This document shows, in pieces, positions 23,333 through 34,659 of a DNA stretch of 64,000 nt; the stretch's first letter is position 1, and each line of letters starts with the position of its first letter. Location of the stretch: positions 682,001 to 746,000 of the forward strand of contig OY752149.1 in assembly GCA_963573315.1 (NCBI GenBank), given 5' to 3'. Under the pieces are notes generated by a model, which was not told where the DNA came from, ran no database searches, and worked only from the letters and a program-made list of their open reading frames with translations. Position numbers and translations under genes: made by a program. Origin of the DNA: Entomortierella parvispora. Lineage: Eukaryota > Mortierellomycota > Mortierellomycetes > Mortierellales > Mortierellaceae.

Positions 23333-24771
23333 ACAATGAAAAGGAAAGAGACTGGCGGGAGAAGGTCGAGGGGGGGGAGGGATTGTGCAGAAGCGACGGC
23401 AACATGCACGCTGCAAGTTCACGAGTTTTCAATATGTGATGAAGATGGGTTCGTTTGGAAGGAGTCAACTGCACGTCGAGAACTGGGGTCGAAAGGCGGT
23501 CCTTGCGTCGGGATCCAAGGGTCTGGGAAGTGGGATGAACAAGCAAAGACCAGGGCCACCTTGTTCCAGACCTGAATCATGTTTTCTTTTCACTTGGGCA
23601 AAAGTGGATAGCGCGGCGCTTCACTGCCGACATGCTTTGCATCCGACTGCAGTAGCCCCTCGATGCCAGAGACGGGCATTTAGAGTTTCATCCCAGTCGC
23701 GACTTTACGTCCACGACTATGGTTCAACGCGCCACGCCTATCCATTGATCTTCGAGGATCTCCCTTTTTGCCAAAAAAAAGACCGTCAATCCAGATTCTT
23801 TGTCTGTTTTCGAACCCTCTCAAGGGAGGAGGGAAGAGAAGACGAAGAGAAGCTCTCATGTCCTCGTGTCTTTGGAAGTGTGTCTGTGTGTGAACTCCTT
23901 TCTTTGTCCCTCGAGGATGCCGTTGTTCATTGAGGGAGACACTCTTTCTTGTTGCCTTTTCCGCCTGAGGACCGACATTTCCAGTCTTTGTTTTCTGTGT
24001 GATTCTGGAATTCGTTTGCTTTCCCCTTTTTTGGATCAATTACAGAATACAGAAGGGGGGAGTGGAAAAGGAAGGGATATAGGAAGTGGAGAGCGTGTTA
24101 GTCGCCACCAAAACACAATTGAGTTGTGGAAACGGAAAAGAGTTTCTGGGTCATACGAGAAAGGGGAGAAGGGGAAGAGTAGGGAGGAAACTCGGTGGTC
24201 AAGTATTGCCGAGAAGTGTACAGAAAAATAAAAAATAGCGCGAAAATGATTGCTGATGATAACTGAACGCGAAGGGGTTGACTTTCGCAGAACAAGAAGA
24301 AATACTGGACCTGTGCAGTTGATGAAAAGACTGCTGGAAATACGAGTGAGCGAGTGGATGTGTGTGTGTGTGTGAGAAGAGTGAAAAATGAAGAGGGAAT
24401 GAAAGAGAGGACTCTCTTTTATTAACTTTCTTCTTTCGACCGGACCATTCAAATGTACAAAAGAAAATATCACTTCCTGTTGAAAACAAACATCATCTTC
24501 GCGAGATCTCTTCAAGGTTTAAGGATTTCGTCTCGTTGTCTTGCCTCCATCCTGAGTCTGAGCCTTCCGTCTTGGTCGCGTTTCCTTTGTTGACCGAGGA
24601 TGAACACCATCGATTCGCGGGTCGTTGCGAGATCAACAACTCATTCTTTCTTGTCTGCCGTCAAGTGATTTTCAATTCAAAACGCGAACTTCTCGTCCCT
24701 TTAACTTTTACACACTTGACGAGCGAAAAGAGCGGGACCGGCAAGAAACAGGGACAGTCGAAAGGGGGCAG

Positions 24772-24811
24772 GTGTGTGTGTGTGTGTGTGTGAGTGTGTG
24801 AGTGTGTGTGA
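24772..24811 (+). repeat. (GT)n microsatellite
   Basis: An imperfect GT dinucleotide run, interrupted by GA and AA steps. It lies in the gene-poor region. Confidence 0.85.
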
Positions 24812-26388
24812 ATGTATTTTTGTGCGTGTTTGTGGAGGGCTAACAAAAAGGACTCGCTCTTATTGTTGCCGATCGAATCTGAAAGGAACACGTTTAGGTG
24901 GCGTCTACTGCCTCTCATACCTGCACCAAACCCTCATCCCTCGCGTCGCCTCGCCTCGCCTCGTCTCGATTGTTTACAATGGACAGTTTATAACGGCGTG
25001 GAAAGGGAGGAAAAAGAAAATAACGATCGGGAACACACCTCTCCTTCTTTGTAGACCATGACTTGCAAGGCGATGGGACGCGGTTTTTGGAGAGCAATCA
25101 CGTCGTTATTCCTGTTGCTGAATGATGCTCGGTCCTGAGTTAAATGAGCCTTTAGTTCTTTTTACGCTGGTCTAGTTTGCGATAGATGAAAGGAAAGTGC
25201 ACTCATCAAGAAGACCGGGTCTGACGTCTGTCGCTAGGCGCAAATGCCCCCCGAGAAAAAAGGGCCCTAGCCGTTAATAGCGATTTGGGGGGGAAAAGAG
25301 AGTCGTCAGTTCAGAACACAGTTCGGCGTCCAGGACAAAGCGCCAGTGGATCAGCGCTCGGGCCTAGCATTAAAGCCAATACTAGCTCGATAGTGCCTCA
25401 TGCAAGAAATGAGTTGGCAAGGATGACACTCTGCTTCTTGCTGGTTAGACTAGACTACCGTCTTCAATTGAAGAGAAGATAGTTCTTGAATTTGGGATGG
25501 CCCGCCATTGTTTCATTTTTAGGGCGCCCATGGTCAGCACTAGGCCTCTTTATTTCTCCTGGACGAAACGCGAGAGTTCACAAGAAAGCATCAAGATCTG
25601 AGAGGCGAAGCGCGAAAGAATACATGCAAGATCGCATGTGCCCTTTGTTTTCATGGAGAGAGATTTCCTGATAAGTCCATCAAAGAACAAAGCCGCCGCC
25701 CACGCCCTCCCACCTCAGAAAAAGAAAACTCGAGGCTATTGGTTGTCTCGTAGATTGCCAGAGTAACGCCTGCCCATAAAGGAGGGGGGAGACTGCGAAT
25801 GAACCATTTTCTCTCACTCTAGGTCCTGGCAACTGGGGAACATAGTATTAATATTATACATTTTCAATTGTTACGTTGAGAGGAACTCCATCAATAAGAT
25901 ACCATGTAGTGTGGTCATGACGAAGGATTTCTCCAGCGAGAGGCGGAAGCAGCCCGTTGAGACGGGTACAGTAGTCGATGTTCCCCCCCTTCCTCGATCT
26001 TGATCTTACCGCTCCTGTGTCGCGTCACGCAAACATGCTTGTATCCTGTTGCCCCGTTGACTAGTTCCAGCTCAGATGTGAACATGAACAAAGAAGCGAG
26101 TATTGGGTAACTGAAGTAAACGCATTTCAATCGAGCCTGATCACCTCAACAATACATACAAACACACCTGTCAAGTTAGCTCGTCGCTTGTAGAGTGAAT
26201 ATCATCCAGGCGAACACTGTTGCGCTCAAGTGGATGTGTGGTCAATTGCATGGTGTACTCTTTTCGCTTTGAATGGGGGGAGCTCAACAGCGCAAAAAAA
26301 AACAAAAAACATGAACGCCAATTCGATGTTGCGTGCTGGTCATCATCCTTCCTTTCCTTTTGATTCCCTTCTTCCTTCATTCTGTTCC

Positions 26389-26396
26389 TATAAAAG
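26389..26396 (+). promoter_or_regulatory. Candidate distal TATA box (TATAAAAG) with leader exon
   Basis: TATAAAAG is followed by about 160 bp of C/T- and CA-rich sequence lacking ATG codons, then by a clean 5' splice site (CACAG|GTATGA at 26559/26560). This arrangement looks like a transcription start with a non-coding first exon. The next plus-strand gene is the kinase at 29708, so a long leader intron would be implied. Only sequence appearance supports this. Confidence 0.35.
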
Positions 26397-29187
26397 AGAG
26401 AGACCCTACTCTTTCACTTTTGTTTGACTCCCCCCATCTTTTCTCTTCAGACAACCACTTGGCCACAGACTTTCCTCTCCATTCATAAATCGCTCCTCAT
26501 AGTCATCCCAACAGTGCTTCATCCACTCCTACTCTAGGACTCTAGGACCAACAGCACAGGTATGATACATTTCCATCCCTTTCTCTCCCTCTCTTTCTCT
26601 CTCTTTCTCTCTTTCTTTCTTTCTCCTTTCAATCTCGCTTCAATGGCAACGCCTATCCGCAAACCAGTAACGTAACTGCAAGATGCAGCCGCATGCAATG
26701 CTTGCAGATACAACGGGCTGCATGATGACAGGGTGCACCCCTCGTGTGCAAAGTGCAAACAGATCTTGTGCCGATGGCAGTCAACAACGACGGACTTCTT
26801 TTATTTACCAGTGATATTTTTTCATATACGGAGGTTGTTGTTCCCAACAAAACAAGCATGCATCGACTGCTCCCATGCATCATCCACCATAGCACAACCC
26901 CTATCTTTTCGCCCTCTATGACTTTCTATTTCACTGACGTCCCTCTGCATCTTCCACATCTTTTCTACGCTTCACCTGGTCAACGCCTGGTCAACAACGT
27001 GCTGTGGAAATGGCCAACAAACTTTTTCTTTTCTTTTTTTTTTTTTTTTTTTTTGCACTTTTGACCCTTGCCCTGTCCTTCAGGGGGGCATTTTCGTTCT
27101 TAAATAGCTTTCTGACATTTCTTTTTCGTTCCAATCTCACTACACATCCGCTTCTGTCTCTCCAGAAAACATCCTTCACAGCTGGACACCTGATCCCGCG
27201 ACTCTTTCAAGGTAAAGGAGGACGGCCGGTATTTTGTTTTGCCTATGGGACGCGTCGAGTTCCAGGGCCAATGGGATGAGAGCTACCGGTGCGTAGCAGT
27301 GCGGGAAGGGTCTCCCAGAGCTCACATACTCCACGATGGCGATGGCCATTTTTGTACCCTTGGCCCTTTTTACTTGGCGGATGTCAACCACTGTTAGCGA
27401 GAAACGGTTCAAGCTCAAACTGCCCCCTTCCCTCCTCCCCTGCTGTGTGCATTTGTGTTCTTCTTTATTGGGAGAGCCCTCTGCCCTGTTCCTGTTTCGA
27501 GAAACACTACGTGTCCGTGCCACGATCACCTTTTCTTCCCTCCGTTGGATACAACGACAGACAGGGACAGGTACGCGGGTTGGATCAGCAAATCGAGGGT
27601 GCCTTGCCCTGTTCATCTTCGCTCACGTTTTGCCCTGGCAGGTTAGCTCGAAACATGATGGTCTTTACCTTTGGCTATGTCTCTGCTGAGATAATGCCTT
27701 CACCTTCCCACTACTCCTGTTCATGCAACACACGTTGTAGAATGGGAAAAAGTTCCTCGGGGAAATATCTTGGCGTCGATTTCTTTCGTTCATGCAATTT
27801 GCCAGGGGCAGAGTTTTGCGGTGATCTTCGTTTTAGTTCTCAGAGAGAGTTTGAACGTTGCTTGACCTGGGGAAGTGCAGGGACACAAGATAATGAAGAT
27901 GATCCTGCTGTTCCTGGGTTCACTGCATTGCTTGCTGCACCAATCGTATTGATTATCCGCTTGATTGCATTGGACGGTCGCATGGTTTTCGTTTTCTGCC
28001 CGATGCTTTTCCTGCTCTTATTCTCTCTTACTCTCTCTTCAATCTTCCTCCCCCTCGTTTTGTTGCAGACATAAGAATCATTCCATTCCCCATCTTGACT
28101 GTCTTTGCCAATCAAATCAATTCAATCTCTCATTCATCCTTTTCCTTGCCTTCCCCCTCTCGTCCCCTGTCCAATGTTCGCAATCCCCTTTTTTTTTCAA
28201 AAAGCACAGTACAGTACAACACAGCAGACCAGTCCTTGATCAACCGCTGTCGAGGGCCGATGTGTGGAGTGCGGGGCCTTCTTTGTTCATCGATGAGTAA
28301 CGACGGATGTGTCCCTTTTTTTTTTTCTGCGAGTGGTTATTTATTTTTACCCTCCATTCAGTCAGAACCTGGCCTGCACTTCCCCGTCGTTCCCCTTCCC
28401 CTTTGTTTTCCATGTTCTTTTTTGGCGGGCTTATGAACTGCAATATGATGATGAGGGCGGCAGCGAGGATGTGTGTTGCGTAGAACCATGAGTCTTTATT
28501 TTTTTCTATCGGTCCTCTTCTATGCCAAAGTTGACATCTCCGTTGCTCTTCGCTGCTCTTTTTCTCATCTCTCACGCGCTTTTTTTATTATATCTTGATT
28601 CCATTAAACGTCAACTGCCAGCTCATTGATTCAAACGTCTCTAACGCCCACCGTCCAAACAACAAACAAAAGACGCGACCTCACAGGGTAAAGGCAATCA
28701 GGGCAACCAGGGCATCGATCCAAGAGCGGGATGCCCATCTCAATTCTTTCCAAACACTTGCACTGACAAACGCTAGTCCTACTCGACGCACATCTTTCTT
28801 ATTCCCAGCCAATCCTTGCTCAAACTAACAACAACACATCCCTTCCCCCCTTTCCCTCTCATTCGTGCGTGGCAGAAGTGATCTTCGTCGTAAGCTCTCT
28901 TCAAGGCCAACGCTCCACCCTCTGGAGCACTGGGACAGACAAAACAAAAGACCCATACACAGTCGAACAGCGCCTTTTTTTCTTTCCGCCTCCCTCTCCT
29001 TCCGCCTCCTCTTACCAGCGTCCGTGGCCCAGATACTTGATTAGCAGCGCATTCGTAACCGTAGTAAAAGCAAAAGAAGAAAGAAAGAGCAAGGCACCCC
29101 ACTCAATCCTACTGGCAGGACAACACAGGTACCAACACCATCTCAACGGTTGATTTCGCTCACCCGTTCTTCCTTCCCCTCACAGAG

Positions 29188-29194
29188 TATATAA
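29188..29194 (+). promoter_or_regulatory. Candidate proximal TATA box (TATATAA) of the kinase gene
   Basis: TATATAA lies about 520 bp before the first in-frame ATG of the kinase gene and is followed by C/T-rich sequence. It could drive a shorter transcript than the distal candidate at 26389. Confidence 0.35.
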
Positions 29195-29707
29195 CTTGGC
29201 TGTTAGATCGCCTCCCCCCACCCCACTTTTTTTAGTTTTTTTGCCTTTACTTCTGCACCACCACGCAAACATCGTAATCAACACTTCAACTGCCACCGCA
29301 ACGCACTCGTTCAATTGCACCACAGACTTCTTCCTTCGCCTTGCCTCTCTCCCTTTCATCTTGTTGAGCGTCATCATCATCATCACTTCATAGTCTTTTA
29401 CTTGTCAGTCTTCCCGCGTGTCCTGGACTCCTCAATCGTTATCTCTCCCCTTGCTCCTTGACTCGACCTCGACTCGACTACCCTTTTTTTTTTTTTTTTT
29501 TTTTTTTGGGTCCGTGTTGTTGACACCATTGATACTCTTCGCTTGTTCGTCTTTCCCCTCCCACCGAGAATCTTCCTGTCCCTTGAGCATCTCGTTCACC
29601 ATTGCCACCACTTTCCACTTTTTTTTTTTTTTTTTTTTTTTTTTTGCAAGTCTTTCTCCCATTTCTCATTCATTTCTCCTCATTCAGTTTCATCGCCAAG
29701 CTGCTCC

Positions 29708-31841
29708 ATGCTCGACAAAACTGACGGTGTTTCTCATTCCCTTTCTCTTTCTTCCCCTCAGTCTCCTCCCGACCAACCACCCATCAACAACACCGACACC
29801 AAAAACAACAACCATACCACCACCACCATCACCACCTCTCTCAGTAACAGTTACAAAATGACACCTTCAGTTCATACCAACACTCAGGTCACACAACTCC
29901 CTCGCCTCATCGATGGGGGCGCGTTGGTTCTAAAAGATATGATTGGCGTCGGAGCCTATGGATCGGTCTACAGAGCCGTCGATACGCGTACGAGCGAGAT
30001 CTATGCCGTCAAGAGCCTGAACAACTCTGGGTTGAACTCTCGCCAGCGCGCCTTCCAGTCCCATGAGGCCAACCTCCACGCCATGGTTTCGGGTCACCCT
30101 AATATTGCTACGTTACACAGGGTAGTAGAGGAAGACGATTGCCTGCACATGGTCCTTGACTGTGGGTTGGAAGGCGACCTCTTCTACACGATCACGGAGC
30201 GCGGAGGCTTCGTTGGAAATGACCAGGCCATCAAGTCGATCTTTGGCCAGATCACAAGCGCGGTCCTGCATTGTCACTCTCGGGGGGTCTACCATCGAGA
30301 TCTGAAGGTAAACAAGAAAAGGTTTTTATTCCCTCCTCTCCACCATTTCCTGTCCTCCTTGCTTAACCACCCCCCATCCGTTCCCTCAATTGCGTTGGCG
30401 AGCCTCCGAAAGACAAAAGAAGGAATGGAAGAAGAGGAGAGGAACGGACGGCACTGCATCAGTCTCCTTGCCATTGTCTCTGTCTCTCAGTTTCCTCTCT
30501 ATTTATCTCTCCTGTGCCTTTGCCTCAACTTCACCCCTTGTTCCAGAAGGGCCGAGAGTGGCAAGCCAGAAGCATCTGTCGATTGAGCTTTGCGCCACCG
30601 TTGATCGCACTCGCGAATGAACGCGTGCACATGGGGTTTCTGACTCCTCTTTTAGTTCATCTTCTGCACTGGGGTAACAGGGGGCAGGGGTTCGATGCAT
30701 TTTACTATCTGGCCAACAAAGGGGGAAAGAGAACTCCCAAGCAGCTGACATCCCCTTTCTCACTCACTCACACAACACCAGCCTTTCATTCACTCACTCA
30801 ATGCTTCTTGTCTTATTTTAGCCAGAAAACATTATCATATTCGGTCAGACTGTCAAGCTGGTCGACTTTGGGCTGGCCACGACAGAAGCCGAGTCGAATG
30901 ATTTCGGATGTGGGTCTACGTTTTACCTCTCTCCAGGTATGTGTGTCTCCTTCTTCCTCCATCTCCCATCTCAATTGATTTCATTTACTTTCAGGACATA
31001 CAACTCCAGGGCAAGGCGGTTGCAAAAAAAAACACGCAGGAACACAATAACCTGCGAGGACCGAGAAACAACGTCTGTGTGAAAAAAGGGAAAGGCACGC
31101 GGGCTTGTTGTGGACAGAGATACATTGGGACAGGGGACAGAGGCGAATTGTCAAGGGAATGAGAGCACACAGACACAGACACAGACACAGACACACAGAC
31201 ACACACGCCCTTTGCCATTTTTTTTTTTTTGCATTAAAACAAATTAACTCACTAAGATCACAACACTCATCGCTCCTCCTCCTCTTTTTCCTTTGTTCGA
31301 CAACATAGAATGCCAAGGAGGATATGTCGAGATGGTCAAATCATACAACAGCGCCGCTAATGATGTCTGGTCCTTGGGCGTGATCCTCATCAATCTAGTG
31401 TTCGGTCGGAATCCCTGGAAACAAGCGTACCCAAGAGACGAGACCTTCTCGGCTTACATCCTCAACAATGATTTCCTGCAGACTATCCTGCCCATGTCTA
31501 GTGAGTTGAACGAGATTATCAAAGCCGTGTTCTGCCTAAGCCCAAGGAAACGTATAGGCCTTGCGGAACTCGAGCAGCGCGTACTTGCCTGTGGATCGTT
31601 CACCACTCCCGATTTCATGCCCCCCTCCACCAGCACCACATCCAGCTCTCCTCTGGGACCAGCAACGGCTGCAATGGCAGCGGGTCCTGGTGCAGCGATG
31701 GTCTCCGCCTCCATGGTAGCCCAGGCTGTCACGGCCGCCCAGGTTGCTAGGACAGCACAAGGTTCACCACGTCCAGATGATAAGCTCTACAGTAATGGAG
31801 ACAAGGAAGATTCGGGCGTTGACCTCCGGTCAATGGCTTAA
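29708..31841 (+). CDS. Ran1/Sks1-like serine/threonine protein kinase
   Basis: This is a protein kinase of the fungal Ran1(Pat1)/Sks1/Vhs1 type, which in yeasts links nutrient state to growth or meiosis. Exons 29708-30307, 30822-30936 and 31309-31841 join in frame to 415 aa. All kinase motifs are present: Gly loop GVGAYGSVY (80-88), IYAVKSL lysine, catalytic loop VYHRDLKPEN across the first intron, VDFGLA across residues 216-220, and an activation end STFYLSPECQGG across the second intron. NDVWSLGVILINLVFGRNPWK is split-free and Ran1-like. The C-terminal tail is Ala/Ser/Thr-rich. A later in-frame ATG (29858, MTPSVHTN) may be the real start. The N-terminal 50 residues before it are low-complexity Asn/Thr-rich. 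The first intron is unusually long (514 bp) for this window. Confidence 0.88.
31165..31207 (+). repeat. (CACAGA)n-type microsatellite inside a kinase intron
   Basis: A run of CACAGA/CACA units within the second intron of the kinase gene, 100 bp before its acceptor. It is followed by a T-run. Confidence 0.8.
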
Positions 31842-34659
31842 CCTGCCTAGACAAACAACACCAGAACAACAAAAACAACAAGGATCAGTCCATTCACCAA
31901 CCAACCAACCAACCAACCATCAACAACACCTTCAAACTCCCTCCCCACTCCAAATCAAGATCAATGGGGGTCATTGTTTCCTCGCTGCTTGTCGATTCTC
32001 TTGCCTCCCTTCGCGCATCTCATTTTCGTAATCGCCCACCCGATATCGCGCGTCTCCTGGGGTCCAAGCGGGAGGAGGAGTTTTCTTTTGGTCAATTGAG
32101 TCAAGGAAAGAGCAAAGCCATTTTTTTCCGCGCCAGCCCAAGGAGCACAACGCAGGGGAAACAACCCCAAGGAAAGGAAGAGTCTCAGTTCTGTCAAATG
32201 GAATCAAAAAATGGAAAAGACAACGCCTCCCCTGGTTCCTTGCCGCTACCACTGCCGCTACCCCGCTACCCTGTCGATAGTTGGGGCGCAATCCTCTCTC
32301 CCTCTCATTCTCTCCCTTTCGCGATGGATCGAGAGCAAAGGGACCCGGGCCATCGGGTGTTGTCGAGAGAGAGAGAGAGAGAGAGAGAGATGTGTTCTCT
32401 CCGTCCTTTGGTCGGTCGGCTACTTTGTGTCACCCGGACTCGCTTCAAGTTCCTCCCGACTCGTTCAAGCAAGCCCTTCCCAATTGATCGATCTGCTTCT
32501 CCTCTTCCCCCCCCCTCCCCTTTTTTTTCCCCAATTCAAGCGCCCAGGCGTTTTGTAAATGAAAAGCGCTCACGAGAAGGGTACAAGAACCAACGAAACA
32601 CAGGGAACACAACGCGGAAACACAAACTCTCTCCTCCCTTGTCTTCCTACCACCCGGCACCAACCAGCATCTCTCTTTTTTTCTTCTAACACCTCTCCCC
32701 CCCCTTCCTCCTGCCTCTCTTCCTCCTCTTCCAAACTCATCTCTCCACATTTGACTCTTACAGATGCAACCATTGTATCGATACCCTTGACTCCTTTTTT
32801 TCCCCTTCTTCCTCAAAGTTCTTTTTTTCCCCAGTCTTTTTTTTTTTTTGTCTTGTACTTTGAACAGCTCTCTTCTTGTTTCTGCCATTTGTCATTTTTT
32901 TTTTTTTGTTCCCATCGTTTTGAAATCGTTCGTCCCTTCTGTTGATAATAAAAATAAATTCAAAAGTGACAAAGAGAAAAAAATGAGACCCTACGCACGC
33001 GCGCGTGTGTGTGTGTCTATGTGTGTGTATGTGTGCGTGTACGCTTTCTTTTCTTTTTCTTTCTTTCCCTCCAAATTATTATCCCCGAAGGGTTGACCTT
33101 GTAGAGCAAACACGAGGCAATTGAAATTCGGCCATTTGTTTTACTGTAGAGGGCCGATATTCCATCTCCACTTGAACACTCCCTCTCTCCTTCTCTCCTT
33201 CTCTCCCTCTCTCCCTCTCCCTCTCTCTCTCTCATGGTTACTCTGTGGACTACCCGCGGCCATCTGGGCAAGGTGCTACAGGCTTTGTTGTTCTGTTTGT
33301 TTTATAACTTTTATTTGGCTTCCCGCTAAAAAAAAAAAGGTAGGACAACCCTCAAGGGTGCGGCCGCAAAAAAAGTTTAGCCTTTTCGGCAAAGTTCCTT
33401 CTTGAAACAATTAAAAGAAAGAGCGGGAGAGACCTAGACGTGACCAAGGGAGAAATAGAGAGAAAGAGAGAGAAAGAGAGAGAACGGTCTTCAATACATA
33501 GAATAATTATTTGTTTCATTGATGACGATGGGCAACGACGATGATCCTAAAAGGGTAGAATGGGGTGTTGATCCAAAACGGTTGGGAGACGTTGCACCGC
33601 AGGGGGTTTTTTTGGAAGGAGAGTAAGATTTGCAAGGGACATGGGAGAGAAGGCCCGAGCGCCCGGCATTCAATTGGATATCCTTCGCTTGCCTGGACCG
33701 ACTCATTCCTCTTTTTCCCCTCCCCCCGGCCGTTCTTGACTAAGGTGCGAGGTGTGAGAGTTGTTGGCATACCAGTAAAGAACTACAAATTGGGCTGCGG
33801 CGGATTGATTCTCTCTATTCAGTTCACTCAACCAGTCCGATCAGGCCCATTCAGTCCCCATGGCCGGCGGCGTCTTTCTCTCGGTAAGTGACAAAATAAT
33901 CCTTCTTGTGCTTCTTTTCTTTCTATCGCGTTCCTCTTCTCTGCTCTCCTTAACGGTGTCGATAAGGACCCCTTCTTTCCTCCCAGAGTCGAAAGAAAAA
34001 AAAATGTGGTGGGTGACTCGATCCTGCCTCATATTTTTTGCACGAGGAATCTTTTTTTTTTTTTTCATGTGGCTCTCATCTCGTGTCATTTTCGCTTTTT
34101 TTTTTTTTTGATCTCCATGTTCTCTGTTTTGGCGACCAGAATGGAAGAAAGAAAGCAGATGGAGAGATTGAATGAACAACCAAGTGCGTGATTAGATAGC
34201 GCCATAGCTGAAGATAGCATACAAATAGCGTGTCTGTTTCTTTCCTTTCTTTTTGCCTTTCCGTTCCATGCTCCTCTAAAACGATGATTTTGTGGCCATG
34301 TCCATCAAATTTCCTGGCCTAGGTCCCCCTTTCGCTCACCCGCACAACGAAGACGCACATGCCATTCCCTCTCACCCAAACAAAATAAAGGAAAAAAGAG
34401 GAGGTAGGGAAAGAAACAAAGGCGGACCCTGGATGTTCTTTGTTTTGGCTTTGTGCTGTCAGTGGCGGTGAGCTGAGGGAAAAATAGTAATGAATCCGTC
34501 TTTCTTTTCTTTTAGGTACTTTGTTTTGTTTTCTCACAGATCGGTCTCTCTATTGCAATTAGATTTAATACTTAAAAGGAAGAGAAAATCTAATGAATAG
34601 AGATGAAGAGAGAAGAAAGGAGTACGGCTGTGGGAAGAAAGGAAAAGGCCTCATCTACT
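31842..34659. other. Long convergent intergenic region with simple repeats
   Basis: These 2.8 kb lie between two genes that end facing each other. No coding region was accepted. Simple sequence is abundant: CCAA repeats (31896-31919), GA repeats (32364-32390), T-runs (32820-32910), GT repeats (33000-33042), CT repeats (33178-33234) and T-runs (34045-34115). An ATG followed by eight codons and a good 5' splice site occurs at 33860-33884 (ATGGCCGGC...TCG|GTAAGT), but no convincing downstream exon was found. Confidence 0.5.
33000..33042 (+). repeat. (GT)n microsatellite
   Basis: A GT-rich run with occasional AT and GC steps. It lies in the convergent intergenic region. Confidence 0.8.

Larger units (their letters stand above)
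23333..29707. other. Gene-poor 6.4-kb region upstream of the kinase gene
   Basis: I found no convincing protein or RNA gene. Open stretches here are low-complexity or lack family resemblance; the longest is at 27289-28074. Dinucleotide repeats and homopolymers are dense: GT at about 24359-24375 and 24772-24811, C/T at 26578-26626, T-runs at 27034-27054, 29484-29507 and 29619-29645. Two promoter-like TATA boxes are annotated separately (26389 and 29188). The region probably carries regulatory DNA and a long spliced leader of the downstream kinase gene (inference). Confidence 0.5.

Noticed and set aside
27289-28074. 261-codon plus-strand open frame
   Set aside because: No domains, mixed composition and no conserved motif; lies in the likely leader region of the kinase gene.
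33860-34193. Tiny two-exon gene (MAGGVFLS plus a second exon after 34139)
   Set aside because: The best join gives only 19 residues and has no homology; kept as a note in the convergent region.
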